Positions 26,697 through 35,633 of a stretch of 64,000 bases of DNA are shown here, piece after piece. Source of the DNA: Sulfurimonas sp. Lineage in GTDB: Bacteria > Campylobacterota > Campylobacteria > Campylobacterales > Sulfurimonadaceae. The notes beneath the pieces were generated by a model. It ran no database searches. It had not been told where the DNA came from and saw nothing but the letters and a program-made list of their open reading frames with translations. Location: positions 1-64,000 of the forward strand of contig JAQUFE010000001.1 of assembly GCA_028684815.1 (NCBI GenBank), written 5' to 3'. How positions within the stretch are numbered: the first letter of the stretch is position 1; each line of letters starts with the position of its first letter. The position numbers were made by a program, and so were the translations under genes.

Positions 26697-28220
26697 ATGC
26701 AAGAGATTGAAAATATTGAACTAGAGTATTTAAAACTAGAAGATGCTAAAGAATTGCAAGAAGCGATGATGATGTCTTATCCTAATTTACCAGATTCATA
26801 TTGGAGGGAGAGCCAGATAAAAACTCTGACAGAGAAGTTTCCTGATGGTCAGATTGTTATCAAAGTTGATGGCGAGATAGCAGCTTGTGCTCTTTGTATA
26901 ATAGTTGATTATGATAAATTTTCACATCATCATACATATAGTCAAATCACAGGAAATTACACTTTTAGCACTCATGACGATGATGGAGATATTTTATATG
27001 GAATCGATGTATTTGTAAAACCAAGGTTTAGGGGACTTCGTTTAGGACGACGCTTATATGATTATAGAAAAGAGCTTTGCGAAAAACTAAATTTAAAAGG
27101 GATAGCTTTTGGTGGGAGGATTCCAAATTATCACAAATATGCGGATGAAATATCGCCAAAAGAGTATATAGAAAAGGTAAAAAGAAAAGAGATTGATGAC
27201 CCCGTGCTAAACTTTCAAATCTCTAATGATTTTCACCCGTCTAAAATCCTAAAAGGATATCTAGAAGGAGATTTAGATTCTGGTGAATTTGCAGTACTTT
27301 TAGAGTGGGATAATATCTACTATGAGCGCCCAAATAAGAAGGCTACAACAAAGAAGAAGATAGTTCGATTAGGCTTAGTACAGTGGCAGATGAGGCCTTA
27401 CTCGAACTTGGATGAGCTTATGCAACAAGCGGAGTATTTTTTAGATACAGTCTCAGGTTATCGCTGTGACTTTGCTCTTTTTCCAGAATTTTTCAACGCT
27501 CCACTGATGGCTGAAAACAACCATATGTCAGAGCCAGATGCCATAAGAGAGCTAGCAAAACATACACAAACAATTGCTAAAAGGTTTTCTGAACTCTCTA
27601 TCTCTTACAATATCAACATCATAACAGGTAGTATGCCAGAGATGAAAGATGGAGATCTTTATAATGTCGGATATTTATGTAGACGTGATGGTAGCACAGA
27701 GAGATATGAAAAAATTCATGTAACTCCAGATGAGGCAAAAGTTTGGGGTATGCAAGGTGGAGATACTCTAAAAACTTATGATACAGATTGTGGAAAAATC
27801 GGAATACTTATATGCTATGATGCAGAGTTTCCAGAACTTAGCCGTTTACTTGCTCAAGAGGGAATGGATATCCTCTTTGTTCCATTTTTAACAGATACTC
27901 AAAATGGATACTCTCGCGTAAGACTCTGTTCACAAGCTCGCGCTATAGAAAATGAGTGCTATGTGGCTCTTGCAGGGAGTGTTGGAAATCTACCAAATGT
28001 ACACAATATGGATATACAATTTGCACAATCAGCAGTATTTACACCGTGCGACTTTGCATTTCCTACAAACGGGATCAAAGCAGAAGCGATAGCAAATAGT
28101 GAGATGGTTCTCATCGCAGATGTTGACATAGACTTGCTAACTGAGCTTAACACCTTTGGAAGTGTAAGAAACTTAAACGATCGAAGAAAAGATATGTACG
28201 AAGTGGTAAAAAAATATTAA
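26697..28220 (+). CDS. Bifunctional GNAT acetyltransferase / nitrilase-family hydrolase
   Basis: A 507-residue fusion. Residues 1-150 form a GNAT domain (GIDVFVKPRFRGLRLGRRLYD is the acetyl-CoA binding motif A). From about 223 (KKIVRLGLVQWQMRPY) a carbon-nitrogen hydrolase domain follows with the triad Glu in FALFPEFFNAP, Lys in YEKIHVTPDE and Cys in ILICYDAEFPE. Such fusions are widespread and usually annotated as bifunctional, with unknown substrate. The ATG has AAAGG upstream and a TATAAT-like box near 26656. It precedes an SDR gene by 21 bases. Confidence 0.9.
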   Translation: MQEIENIELEYLKLEDAKELQEAMMMSYPNLPDSYWRESQIKTLTEKFPDGQIVIKVDGEIAACALCIIVDYDKFSHHHTYSQITGNYTFSTHDDDGDILYGIDVFVKPRFRGLRLGRRLYDYRKELCEKLNLKGIAFGGRIPNYHKYADEISPKEYIEKVKRKEIDDPVLNFQISNDFHPSKILKGYLEGDLDSGEFAVLLEWDNIYYERPNKKATTKKKIVRLGLVQWQMRPYSNLDELMQQAEYFLDTVSGYRCDFALFPEFFNAPLMAENNHMSEPDAIRELAKHTQTIAKRFSELSISYNINIITGSMPEMKDGDLYNVGYLCRRDGSTERYEKIHVTPDEAKVWGMQGGDTLKTYDTDCGKIGILICYDAEFPELSRLLAQEGMDILFVPFLTDTQNGYSRVRLCSQARAIENECYVALAGSVGNLPNVHNMDIQFAQSAVFTPCDFAFPTNGIKAEAIANSEMVLIADVDIDLLTELNTFGSVRNLNDRRKDMYEVVKKY

Positions 28221-28241
28221 CTTAAAATATAAGGAAAACAA

Positions 28242-28952
28242 ATGAAAGATAAAATTGTATTAGTAACTGGAGCAAATCGCGGTTTAGGAAGAGCTTTTGT
28301 AGAGAAGATTTTGGAGTTAAAGCCGAGTAAGATATATTGCGCGGCTAGGGATATTGATAGCCTAAAAGGCATCAAAACTATGAGTGATATTATAGAAACT
28401 ATAGAGTTAGATATCGCTTCAAAAGAGTCTATAGTTAAGGCAGTAGCAAACATCGAAAAGTTAGATGTTCTTATAAATAACGCTGGCGTAAACTCAAATG
28501 CAAGGCTCTTTGATGATAGTTTTTTTGATATAGAAGTGAACTTAAAAGGGACTAGTAATCTTACACAAGCACTTTTTGAAAAACTAAAAAACTCAAAAGG
28601 AACAGTTATAAATGTTACTTCAGTATTGGCTCTAATCAACCTACCTGTGCTAGGAAATTACTGTGTTTCTAAAAGTGCACTGCACTCTTTTACACAAGCA
28701 TTAAGAGCCGAGTTTGGACTCTTTGGTGGTGAGGTTTATGAGGTGTTACCTGGTCCGATTGAGACTAGAATGACAGAGGGTTCCCAAATGCCAAAAACAA
28801 GTCCGCAAGATATAGTAGATGCGACTTTAGAGTCTATGAAAAAAAGAGTTTACGAGGTATATCCTGATGGATTTGCACAAATGGTCAAAAAAAGACTTCA
28901 AGAAGAGCCACAAAAACTTATAGAAGAGTTTGCAATGAGTCTTCAAGGATAA
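28242..28952 (+). CDS. Short-chain dehydrogenase/reductase
   Basis: A 236-residue SDR. The cofactor motif is TGANRGLGRAF at the N-terminus; NNAGVNSN and the catalytic Ser (NVTSVLA) and YCVSKSALHSF (YxxxK) are present; PGPIETRMTEG closes the site. The residue pattern after strand 2 (CAARDIDSL, an Arg) leans to NADPH. The substrate is not predictable. It starts 21 bases after the GNAT-nitrilase gene with AAGGAAA in front, so they form an operon. Confidence 0.9.
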   Translation: MKDKIVLVTGANRGLGRAFVEKILELKPSKIYCAARDIDSLKGIKTMSDIIETIELDIASKESIVKAVANIEKLDVLINNAGVNSNARLFDDSFFDIEVNLKGTSNLTQALFEKLKNSKGTVINVTSVLALINLPVLGNYCVSKSALHSFTQALRAEFGLFGGEVYEVLPGPIETRMTEGSQMPKTSPQDIVDATLESMKKRVYEVYPDGFAQMVKKRLQEEPQKLIEEFAMSLQG

Positions 28953-29053
28953 AAAAGTTCTTTAAAAAATATCAAGAATTATAACTAAATTTGAATAGCA
29001 ACATAATTTCAAATTAAGATATTGTAGTATGTCAAAAATAAAATGGAGTTAGA

Positions 29054-29554
29054 ATGAAAAAAATTATAGTAGGTTTAATTGCAGCATTTTTGTTTGTTGG
29101 ATGTAGTTCAAAAGGTTCTACAGAAGCAGTTGAGCCAAAGTTAGTTGTTGGAAAAAGTTTGTCAGAACTAGCGCTTAATGATCAGTTTAAAAAGGCACAT
29201 AGGCTAGAGGCAACTACAAAAAAAGTGATATTTGCATTTTCAAAAGATGTGGCACATACTTGTAATGACTACTTTGTTACACAATCTCCTACATATTTGA
29301 GTGAAAATAACACGCAGTTTGTGGCAGATGTAAGTGCAGCACCCTCACTAATAAGAAGTATGTTTATACTACCAGGGCTAAAAGACTTTAAGCACACAGT
29401 TTTACTGCTTGATGATAAAGAAATAGCAGCACCTTATAGAGAAGGGATGGATACTCAAAAGATAGTGGTTGTATATATAGAAGATGAATCAATCGCAAAA
29501 ATTGAAGTCATTGCTTCAGAAGATGAGTTAAAAAAAGTAATAGAAGCTAAATAA
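29054..29554 (+). CDS. Lipoprotein of unknown function
   Basis: A 166-residue protein with a clear lipobox (AAFLFVGC, Cys at about residue 17). The mature part, with KKVIFAFSKDVAHTCNDYF and HTVLLLDDKEIAAPYREGMDTQKIVVVYIED, has the alternation of strands and helices of a thioredoxin-like fold but no CxxC pair. I do not recognise a named family. The ATG follows TGGAGT. A perfect 12-bp terminator stem overlaps its stop codon, so it is monocistronic. Confidence 0.75.
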   Translation: MKKIIVGLIAAFLFVGCSSKGSTEAVEPKLVVGKSLSELALNDQFKKAHRLEATTKKVIFAFSKDVAHTCNDYFVTQSPTYLSENNTQFVADVSAAPSLIRSMFILPGLKDFKHTVLLLDDKEIAAPYREGMDTQKIVVVYIEDESIAKIEVIASEDELKKVIEAK

Positions 29555-29565
29555 GCTTCTATTAC
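29537..29565 (+). terminator. Terminator hairpin overlapping the lipoprotein stop
   Basis: GTAATAGAAGCT (29537-29548), loop AAATA, AGCTTCTATTAC (29554-29565): a perfect 12-bp stem whose left arm codes for the last residues. The T-run behind it is weak (TTAGCATTTT). Confidence 0.65.
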
Positions 29566-29676
29566 TTAGCATTTTAGAGAAGTTTTAGAAAATCAAAGCC
29601 TATTGTTTAAAAGAGTGAAGTAAAGATTATAGTTTTTGTGATAGAATTATAACTATATAAAAACATAGGAATCTTT

Positions 29677-29904
29677 ATGCAAAATCAGACAAATTTAGAC
29701 AAACTAAACGATAAAATCTCCCAAATACTTCAAAGTTATAACTCTCTAAAAGAAGAAAACAAAAGTTTTCGTACAGAACTCATAACGCTTAAAGCAGAAA
29801 ATCAAGCAAAAGATGCAGAGATAGAAAAACTTGTAGAAGCAAATTTAATGAAAGATTTGGAAATAGAAGAGATAGTAGAAAAAATAGAAAGCATCTTAGA
29901 GTAG
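29677..29904 (+). CDS. Short coiled-coil protein upstream of a ZapA-like gene
   Basis: A 75-residue protein that is almost all heptad-repeat helix (LKEENKSF, LITLKAENQAKDAEIEKL), highly charged and without a signal. It starts with AGGAAT upstream and ends 5 bases before the ZapA-like gene. The size, composition and partner recall ZapB-type cell-division coiled coils, but no motif proves this. Confidence 0.55.
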   Translation: MQNQTNLDKLNDKISQILQSYNSLKEENKSFRTELITLKAENQAKDAEIEKLVEANLMKDLEIEEIVEKIESILE

Positions 29905-29909
29905 GGCAT

Positions 29910-30128
29910 ATGAGCAAAAAAATAGGGTTACTCATAGGAGGTCGTCGTTTTGATGTTGATGTAGAGGATAATTTTGCACCTTTTTTAGAAAAGAACATGG
30001 CAAAAGACTTTAACAAAGATGGCAATAATGATCTGAAAAAACTACTCCATGCTTATGTAAGAAGAACGCATGAGTTATTTTTACAAGAGAAAAAAATAGA
30101 AGAGTTGCTCAGTAAAACAGAACTTTAG
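29910..30128 (+). CDS. ZapA-like small protein
   Basis: A 72-residue protein. The N-terminal strand-loop-strand LLIGGRRFDVDVEDNFAPFL resembles the start of ZapA, where a short beta region (NGRxYxLxV) is followed by a long dimerising helix; here the rest is helical. ZapA bundles FtsZ at the septum. The family similarity is by eye and modest. It sits directly behind a coiled-coil gene and upstream of tRNA-Arg. Confidence 0.45.
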   Translation: MSKKIGLLIGGRRFDVDVEDNFAPFLEKNMAKDFNKDGNNDLKKLLHAYVRRTHELFLQEKKIEELLSKTEL

Positions 30129-30202
30129 CTTTAAATAGTTTCTATTTTAGCTTAGTATAAGCTAAGATGGATACAATTTCATCCTCTTTATAGAGAAGGT
30201 GT

Positions 30203-30279
30203 GCGCTCGTAGCTCAGCTGGATAGAGCACTGGTTTGCGGTACCAGCGGTCACATGTTCGAATCATGTCGGGCGCACCA
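30203..30279 (+). tRNA. tRNA-Arg(GCG)
   Basis: Acceptor GCGCTCG/CGGGCGC, D arm GCTC-AGCTGGATA-GAGC, anticodon stem CTGGT/ACCAG with loop TTGCGGT (anticodon GCG), T arm with TTCGAAT and encoded CCA. A fragment of a tyrosine recombinase gene lies 80 bases downstream, so this tRNA may have served as an attachment site. Confidence 0.95.
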
Positions 30280-30358
30280 TACTTAAACTCCCTCAACAAC
30301 GAACTTTCAAAAACTTTTTCAAACTCTACAAATACTTGAATTATTATCAGTGTCACCA

Positions 30359-30466
30359 TTAAAGATTGACTTTAGTGTTAGCTTCTAAGGCTTTTGCATC
30401 AATCCATTTCGCATAGTGTTCAATTAGCATCTTTAAAGAACCATGACCTAGCAAATTTGCGATTTC
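30359..30466 (-). pseudogene. C-terminal remnant of a tyrosine recombinase (phage-type integrase)
   Basis: On the reverse strand an open stretch reads EIANLLGHGSLKM then LIEHYAKWIDAKALEANTKVNL-stop. LLGHGS with its His and HYAKW with the catalytic Tyr are the two C-terminal active-site boxes of tyrosine recombinases. Nothing upstream continues the domain in this frame: the reverse-strand sequence from about 30466 to 30590 is open in another frame (VREEGNNRNFFDRITKFYVAVQSS) and does not look like an integrase. So only about 35 codons remain, fused to other debris, next to a tRNA gene. Confidence 0.7.
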
Positions 30467-30581
30467 TTACATCGCTAATCCAAGCAGTAAGTGCAACACT
30501 TGATTGAACTGCTACGTAAAATTTCGTAATTCTATCAAAAAAATTTCTATTGTTGCCTTCTTCTCTTACGCCAATTTTAAT

Positions 30582-30697
30582 AGAGTGTTCTGAGCAATTA
30601 TCAAATTAGATCCTGAATCAAGTTCAGGATGACGCATATCTCGTCATTCAGTGCTTGACACGGAATTTAGTTTACAAATTAATCAGAGGATTCAATA
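30582..30697 (-). repeat. Dispersed palindromic element, copy E
   Basis: Reverse copy: AGTGTTCTGAGCAATTA at one end, intact GATCCTGAATCAAGTTCAGGATGAC hairpin (split here as GATCCTGAA/TTCAGGATG), ATTCAGTGCTTGACACGGAAT hairpin, and AATCAGAGGATTCAATA at the other end. It lies between the recombinase debris and the MCP gene. The rest of 30280-30774 holds only the integrase remnant and the MCP promoter region. Confidence 0.75.
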
Positions 30698-30774
30698 CAA
30701 ATAGCAAAATAAATTTGGTATTTTTCAGGTACAATATTGCCCACATTTTAATAAAAAAACAAAAGGATTAAGCG

Positions 30775-32775
30775 ATGCCATCAATTAGCTTGAGTAAACA
30801 GATTAGTATAGGATTTGCAATTATCCTATTGGCTATGATTATCATGGGTGTTATTGCTATAAGTAGCATGTCAAAGGCTATTTCAAATTCAAAAACACTT
30901 GATGCTGAGTATATAGAGGAAGTATCTATCGTTACTTCATTAGAGAGAAACTATGCAAAAGGTCGTATAGAGATAGTGAAATTTCTTTATTCTGAAGATT
31001 TAGAGTTTATAAAAGCTGCACAAAAGCACGTTTTAAGTGTATATGAGAGATTAAATGAGCTCAAAGAATTTTCTGCAAAATACCCAAATCTAAAAGTTTT
31101 AGCTAAAGACCTTCCAATTGTTGAAGCAGGAATTAACGAGTATAAAGTATATGCACAAGAGGTTGAAGCTCTTATTGTAAAGAAAAAAGAGCTTCAAAAG
31201 GAGCTAGATGAAAAGGCAATAGCTTTTACAGAGCATGCACAAGCAGTACTAAAAAGCCAGCAAAAACAGATGCGAAAAGCGGCTTAAACTAAGGTAGAGA
31301 TGCCACTACGCACAGAGAGACTTTTTATATCTTATGATGCGCTTATTCGTGGTTTAGAACTTCGTTTAGACAACTTTAGAGCAAGTGCTAGTGGTGATGC
31401 ATCTATTTTAGAAAATGCACTGAAAGATTTTGACAAAGTATTGGCTCCTATCCAATCACTTCGTAATGATGCAAGAAATGCAAAAAACATAGAATCATTT
31501 AGAATATTTGAAGAAGCTACTATCGCTTACAAAAATAATCTTGAAGAGATTATGGCAATAAACCTTAAAGTTGAGTCTATTAAAACAAAGACCGTTGAAG
31601 CTGCTTTTAATACACTTACTTTAGTAGAAGAAGTGAGCCTTGCAGGTTTTAACGCTACAAAACGAGTGTCACAGGAGTCTATAGAAGATTTAGATAGTTC
31701 AAAACTGAAAATGGTTGCTATCTTAATTCTTGCTATATTGATTGGTCTAAGTGTTGCCTGGTACATAGTTGTAATGGGAATTAACAAACCACTTACTAAA
31801 TTTAAAGAGAGTATGTTAAAAATAGCAAATGAGCATAATCTCTCTATAAAGGTTGATACACAAGCACCAGTAGAAATAAGTCAAATTGCATCTAGCTTTA
31901 ATGATTTTACAAAAAAACTTTTTGATCTTATTGACAATACAAAGCGCTCTTCAAATGAAAATGCGGCTATTGCACATGAACTCTCAACTACAGCACTAGG
32001 TGTTGGGAATAATGTTGAAAAATCAGTTATCGTAACTCAAGAAGCAAACCAAAGAGCTATACAAATAAGAGAAGAGATTCGTTCATCAATTACAGATGCG
32101 CAAGAGAGTAAAAAAGAGATTATCAGAGCAAATGAAAATCTAAATGCAGCGCGTAAAGAGATGAATGCTATGAATGCAAGAGTGCAAGAAACAGCTCATA
32201 CTGAAGTAGAACTTTCTCATAAAATGACAACGCTCTCACAAGATGCAAATGAGGTAAAGTCCATTTTAGAAGTTATTGGTGATATTGCAGATCAGACAAA
32301 TCTTTTAGCTCTTAATGCTGCTATCGAAGCTGCTCGTGCAGGTGAACATGGACGCGGTTTTGCAGTTGTTGCAGATGAAGTACGTAAACTCGCAGAGCGC
32401 ACTCAAAAATCTTTAGTAGAGATAAACGCAACTATCAATGTTATCGTGCAGTCAATAATGGATGCAAGCATGCAAATGACTGAAAATTCCGAAGGAATCC
32501 AAGCTCTAGCTACAACAGCTGCAGAAGTGGAATCGAGGATAAATGAAAGCGTTTCAATCGTAAATCTAGCAGTATCTGCAAATGATAAAACGGTAAATGA
32601 TTTTGAGTTAACAGGTAAAAATGTTGAAGATATAGCACACAAAGTATCTCAAATCAATGATATCTCTGCCATAAATGCAAGAAGTGTTGAAGAGATTGCA
32701 GCAGCAGCCGAGCACCTTAACTCCATGACAGAAGAGTTAAATAGCAAGCTTGAGATTTTTAGAACTTCAAAATAG
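30775..32775 (+). pseudogene. Methyl-accepting chemotaxis protein interrupted by one in-frame stop
   Basis: Two reading frames (30775-31287 and 31300-32775) are in the same frame and separated by a single TAA at 31285-31287; read through it gives 666 residues. The first part has a membrane helix (about residues 12-32) and the start of a long helical periplasmic sensor (HBM/4-helix-like). The second part completes the sensor, has a second membrane helix (about [20 protein letters not shown]), a HAMP-like region and the signalling hairpin with [41 protein letters not shown]. All domains are present, so the damage looks recent. Re-initiation at the ATG at 31300 (AAGGTAGAG in front) would give a receptor without its first membrane helix. 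Confidence 0.85.
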
Positions 32776-32832
32776 TTTTCATTAAAAAAATTGGTGAAGT
32801 TATTTTAAAATAGAGCGATTAGAATATAGCTC

Positions 32833-32893
32833 AGGTTTTCTTGCTAGTAAAAACAATGATAAAACATCACTGTTAAACAAAACAAGAAAACCT
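32833..32893. repeat. Long imperfect hairpin downstream of the MCP
   Basis: AGGTTTTCTTG (32833-32843) and CAAGAAAACCT (32883-32893) are exact inverse copies; inside the loop AACAaTGAT and ATCAcTGTT pair as well, giving a nearly continuous stem. There is no T-run. It lies in the 469-base gap between the MCP and tRNA-Met, in which I see no gene. It could be a small RNA, a processing site or the remnant of an inverted-repeat element. Confidence 0.45.
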
Positions 32894-33244
32894 CTCCATG
32901 TAACGCACAGCGTACTAACTTCCTTAGATATAGCTCTTTAAAAGATTTTTTCGTCTTCATCAATTTTAAGGTTCATTCTCAAGAGCGATTCACATTTTCA
33001 CAGTTCTAAATTGAATTAACGTTACATATATAATCACTACTAAATATAAATGGATAAGTTTTTTTATGAAATAAGATAGTTCTATTGTTTTAAGATTTGC
33101 ACATATGAAGCTAAAATATCTCTTAAAAAAGCATATATATTAATGATAGTATTGTTTTTATCGAATTTACTTAGTCACCGAGACGGCACCGAGCAAAATT
33201 TAAATGTTCTTAGAGATTAATATTATAAGGGATTTTAGAGTGGA

Positions 33245-33321
33245 TGGTGTCAAGAGAGGGACTCGAACCCTCGACCTCCGGCTTATGAGACCAGCGCTCT
33301 AACCAGCTGAGCTACCTTGAC
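33245..33321 (-). tRNA. tRNA with anticodon CAT (elongator Met, or Ile2)
   Basis: Reverse strand: acceptor GTCAAGG/TCTTGAC, D arm GCTC-AGCTGGTTA-GAGC, anticodon stem CTGGT/GCCGG with loop CTCATAA, T arm GAGGG-TTCGAGT-CCCTC, discriminator A and CCA. The first acceptor pair is G-C, so it is not an initiator tRNA. Met and lysidine-modified Ile cannot be separated by eye; Met is more likely. Confidence 0.9.
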
Positions 33322-33399
33322 ATCCGTTTTGTAGGTCGGAATTATATAACTAGAAAACTTTAAGTTTGCTTTTATAGGAAAAGAAATGCATATAACAAG

Positions 33400-33447
33400 A
33401 TAGACTAAATAACATTTACAACATTTTGTAAATAAAGTTTAGTCTAT
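33400..33447. promoter_or_regulatory. Nested perfect palindrome upstream of groES
   Basis: Outer arms ATAGACTAAA (33400-33409) and TTTAGTCTAT (33438-33447) enclose inner arms ATTTACAA (33414-33421) and TTGTAAAT (33426-33433), with exactly 4 bases between outer and inner arm on both sides and a 4-base centre. It lies between the divergent tRNA-Met and groES, 79 bases before the groES ATG. No CIRCE sequence (TTAGCACTC/GAGTGCTAA) is present, so this may be the heat-shock operator or another protein site. Confidence 0.5.
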
Positions 33448-33525
33448 GTTGCTAAGGTCATTGACTTTGTTACCTTATTTTTGTAATATAACCATCTCAA
33501 ATCATAAACTATACAAGGAGAATTA

Positions 33526-33786
33526 ATGAATTTTCAACCACTAGGCAAAAGAGTCTTAGTTAAAAGACAAGAAGAGTCCAATACAACAGCATCTGGTATC
33601 ATCATTCCAGACAATGCAACTGAAAAACCATCACAAGGCACAGTTGTAGCTGTTAGTAAAGAAGTTAGCGAGATTAGCGAAGGTAATGTAGTTGTATTTG
33701 GAAAATACTCAGGAAATGAGATTACACTAGATGCACAGAAGTATATAGTGATAGATACAGATGATATCTTTGGAATCATCGGATAA
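33526..33786 (+). CDS. groES: Co-chaperonin GroES
   Basis: An 86-residue Gro[26 protein letters not shown] at the N-terminus holds the mobile loop that binds Gro[17 protein letters not shown] and [13 protein letters not shown] are typical barrel strands. It is at the short end of the family (about 86-97). The ATG follows AAGGAG. The gap to groEL is 173 bases and contains three hairpins, which is unusually long for a groESL operon. Confidence 0.96.
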   Translation: MNFQPLGKRVLVKRQEESNTTASGIIIPDNATEKPSQGTVVAVSKEVSEISEGNVVVFGKYSGNEITLDAQKYIVIDTDDIFGIIG

Positions 33787-33842
33787 ATAAAATTAGTGTA
33801 AAATACCTTTAACTCTCGAAAATTTATTTTCGTAGCTTTTAG

Positions 33843-33927
33843 GTATGCTACCCAATGGCATACTCCATGCTAAGGGGGTTGTAGGGACAAATGTCCCTGC
33901 TGTTAAAACGGACTGGTTCGTTTTAAC
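33843..33927. repeat. Three consecutive hairpins between groES and groEL
   Basis: GTATGC/GCATAC (33843-33863), AGGGACA/TGTCCCT (33883-33898) and GTTAAAACG/CGTTTTAAC (33902-33927) follow one another in the 173-base groES-groEL gap. The last could act as an attenuator or processing site, but no T-run follows it. The composition (GGGGGTTG, GGGACA) differs from the AT-rich flanks, suggesting an inserted repeat element. Confidence 0.5.
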
Positions 33928-33959
33928 ACATAAATCAAATAAAAAAGGAATTAATAAAT

Positions 33960-35597
33960 ATGGCAAAAGAGATAATATTTTCAGATAATGCAAGAAATGC
34001 ACTGGCTCGTGGTGTTGAAAAATTAACAGATGCAGTAAAAGTTACGATGGGTCCTCGTGGTCGTAATGTACTCATTCAAAAAAGCTATGGCGCTCCTATC
34101 ATCACAAAAGATGGTGTGTCTGTTGCTCGTGAGATAGAATTAAAAGATAGACTAGAAAACATGGGTGCTCAACTTGTAAAAGAAGTAGCATCTAACACTG
34201 CTGATGAGGCAGGTGATGGAACTACTACTGCTACAGTTTTAGCAAATGCTATCTTTAGTGAGGGTTTAAGAAACATAACAGCAGGTGCTAATCCAGTTGA
34301 AGTTAAGCGCGGAATGGACAAAGCTTGTGAGGCGATTTTAGCAAACCTAAAAGCAGCAAGCAAAGCTGTAAATGGTAAAAAAGATATAGCACAGATTGCT
34401 ACTATCTCTGCAAATTCCGACTCTTCTATCGGTGATATGATAGCTGAGGCTATGGAGAAAGTTGGTCAAGATGGTGTTATCACAGTTGAAGAGGCTAAGG
34501 GAATTTCTGATGAGTTAGAGGTTGTTGAGGGTATGCAGTTTGACCGTGGATACTTAAGTCCTTACTTTATCACAAACACTGAGAAGATGACTGCTGAGAT
34601 TGAAAATCCTTGGATTTTACTAGTTGATAGCAAAATATCTTCACTAAAAGACCTTCTACCAGTTTTAGAGCAAGTTCAAAAGACTTCTCGTCCACTTCTT
34701 ATCATCGCTGAAGATGTAGAAGGCGAAGCACTGTCGACTCTAGTTGTAAACAAACTTCGTGGTGTTTTAAATATCTCTGCTGTTAAAGCTCCAGGTTTTG
34801 GCGATAGAAGGAAAGCGATGCTTCAAGATATCGCAACATTAACTGCTGGAACTGTTATAGCTCAAGAGACAGGTCACACTTTAGAGGGTGCGGACATCTC
34901 ACTTCTTGGTCAAGCATCTCGCGTGGTAATCGATAAAGACAACACAGTTATAGTAAATGGTGCAGGAACTAAAGAGGCAGTAAATGCAAGAATCTCTGAG
35001 ATAAAAACTCAACTTGAAGCTACGAGCAGCGAGTATGATAAAGAAAAACTTCAAGAGAGACTTGCAAAACTTAGTGGAGGAGTAGCAGTTATCAAAGTTG
35101 GAGCTGCGACTGAGACTGAGATGAAAGAGAAAAAAGATAGAGTAGATGACGCACTCTCAGCTACAAAAGCAGCTGTAGAAGAGGGCATCATTATAGGTGG
35201 TGGAGCAGCTCTTGTTCGTGCTGCGGCAAAAGTTAAGCTAGACCTTTGTGGTGATCAGCAAATAGGTTGTGAGATTATTCTTCGTGCTGTAAAAGCTCCA
35301 ATCAAGCAAATCGCTAAAAATGCTGGATATGATGCTGGTGTAGTTGTAAATGCAGTAGAGATTGCAGAAAATCAAAATATTGGTTTTAACGCGGCAACTG
35401 GAGAGTATGTAGATATGTTTGAAGCGGGTATTATAGACCCACTAAAAGTAGCTCGTGTAGCTCTTATAAACGCAACATCAGTATCAAGTTTACTTCTAAC
35501 AACGGAAGCAGCAATATATGAAGTAAAAGATGAAAGCGATGCAGATATGGGCGGCGGAATGCCACCACAAATGGGCGGAATGCCGGGTATGATGTGA
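33960..35597 (+). CDS. groEL: Chaperonin GroEL
   Basis: A 545-residue chaperonin, the standard length. [26 protein letters not shown] and the nucleotide-binding block [12 protein letters not shown] are at residues 25-95; [17 protein letters not shown] is the family signature; the C-terminus is the usual Gly-Gly-Met tail ([16 protein letters not shown]). The ATG follows AAAGGAATT. It is followed by a strong terminator that is itself part of a tandem repeat. Confidence 0.97.
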   Translation: MAKEIIFSDNARNALARGVEKLTDAVKVTMGPRGRNVLIQKSYGAPIITKDGVSVAREIELKDRLENMGAQLVKEVASNTADEAGDGTTTATVLANAIFSEGLRNITAGANPVEVKRGMDKACEAILANLKAASKAVNGKKDIAQIATISANSDSSIGDMIAEAMEKVGQDGVITVEEAKGISDELEVVEGMQFDRGYLSPYFITNTEKMTAEIENPWILLVDSKISSLKDLLPVLEQVQKTSRPLLIIAEDVEGEALSTLVVNKLRGVLNISAVKAPGFGDRRKAMLQDIATLTAGTVIAQETGHTLEGADISLLGQASRVVIDKDNTVIVNGAGTKEAVNARISEIKTQLEATSSEYDKEKLQERLAKLSGGVAVIKVGAATETEMKEKKDRVDDALSATKAAVEEGIIIGGGAALVRAAAKVKLDLCGDQQIGCEIILRAVKAPIKQIAKNAGYDAGVVVNAVEIAENQNIGFNAATGEYVDMFEAGIIDPLKVARVALINATSVSSLLLTTEAAIYEVKDESDADMGGGMPPQMGGMPGMM

Positions 35598-35608
35598 GAC
35601 GCGTAAAG

Positions 35609-35633
35609 AAAACGACACCTGTGTGTCGTTTTT
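35609..35633 (+). terminator. Terminator of groEL (first of three copies)
   Basis: AAAACGACAC, loop CTGT, GTGTCG and a run of T: a perfect stem with A- and T-tracts on its sides, 12 bases after the groEL stop. Two further copies lie at about 35757-35781 (one mismatch) and 35905-35929. Confidence 0.85.

Noticed and set aside
30162-30359. 65-codon reading frame antisense to tRNA-Arg
   Set aside because: It is the well-known artefact of translating the opposite strand of a tRNA gene.
31300-32775. Independent chemoreceptor starting at 31300
   Set aside because: It is in frame with the preceding half and lacks the first membrane helix; one stop codon in a single gene explains both parts better.
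33322-33525. CIRCE element before groES
   Set aside because: The expected TTAGCACTC/GAGTGCTAA pair is absent; the palindrome found has another sequence.
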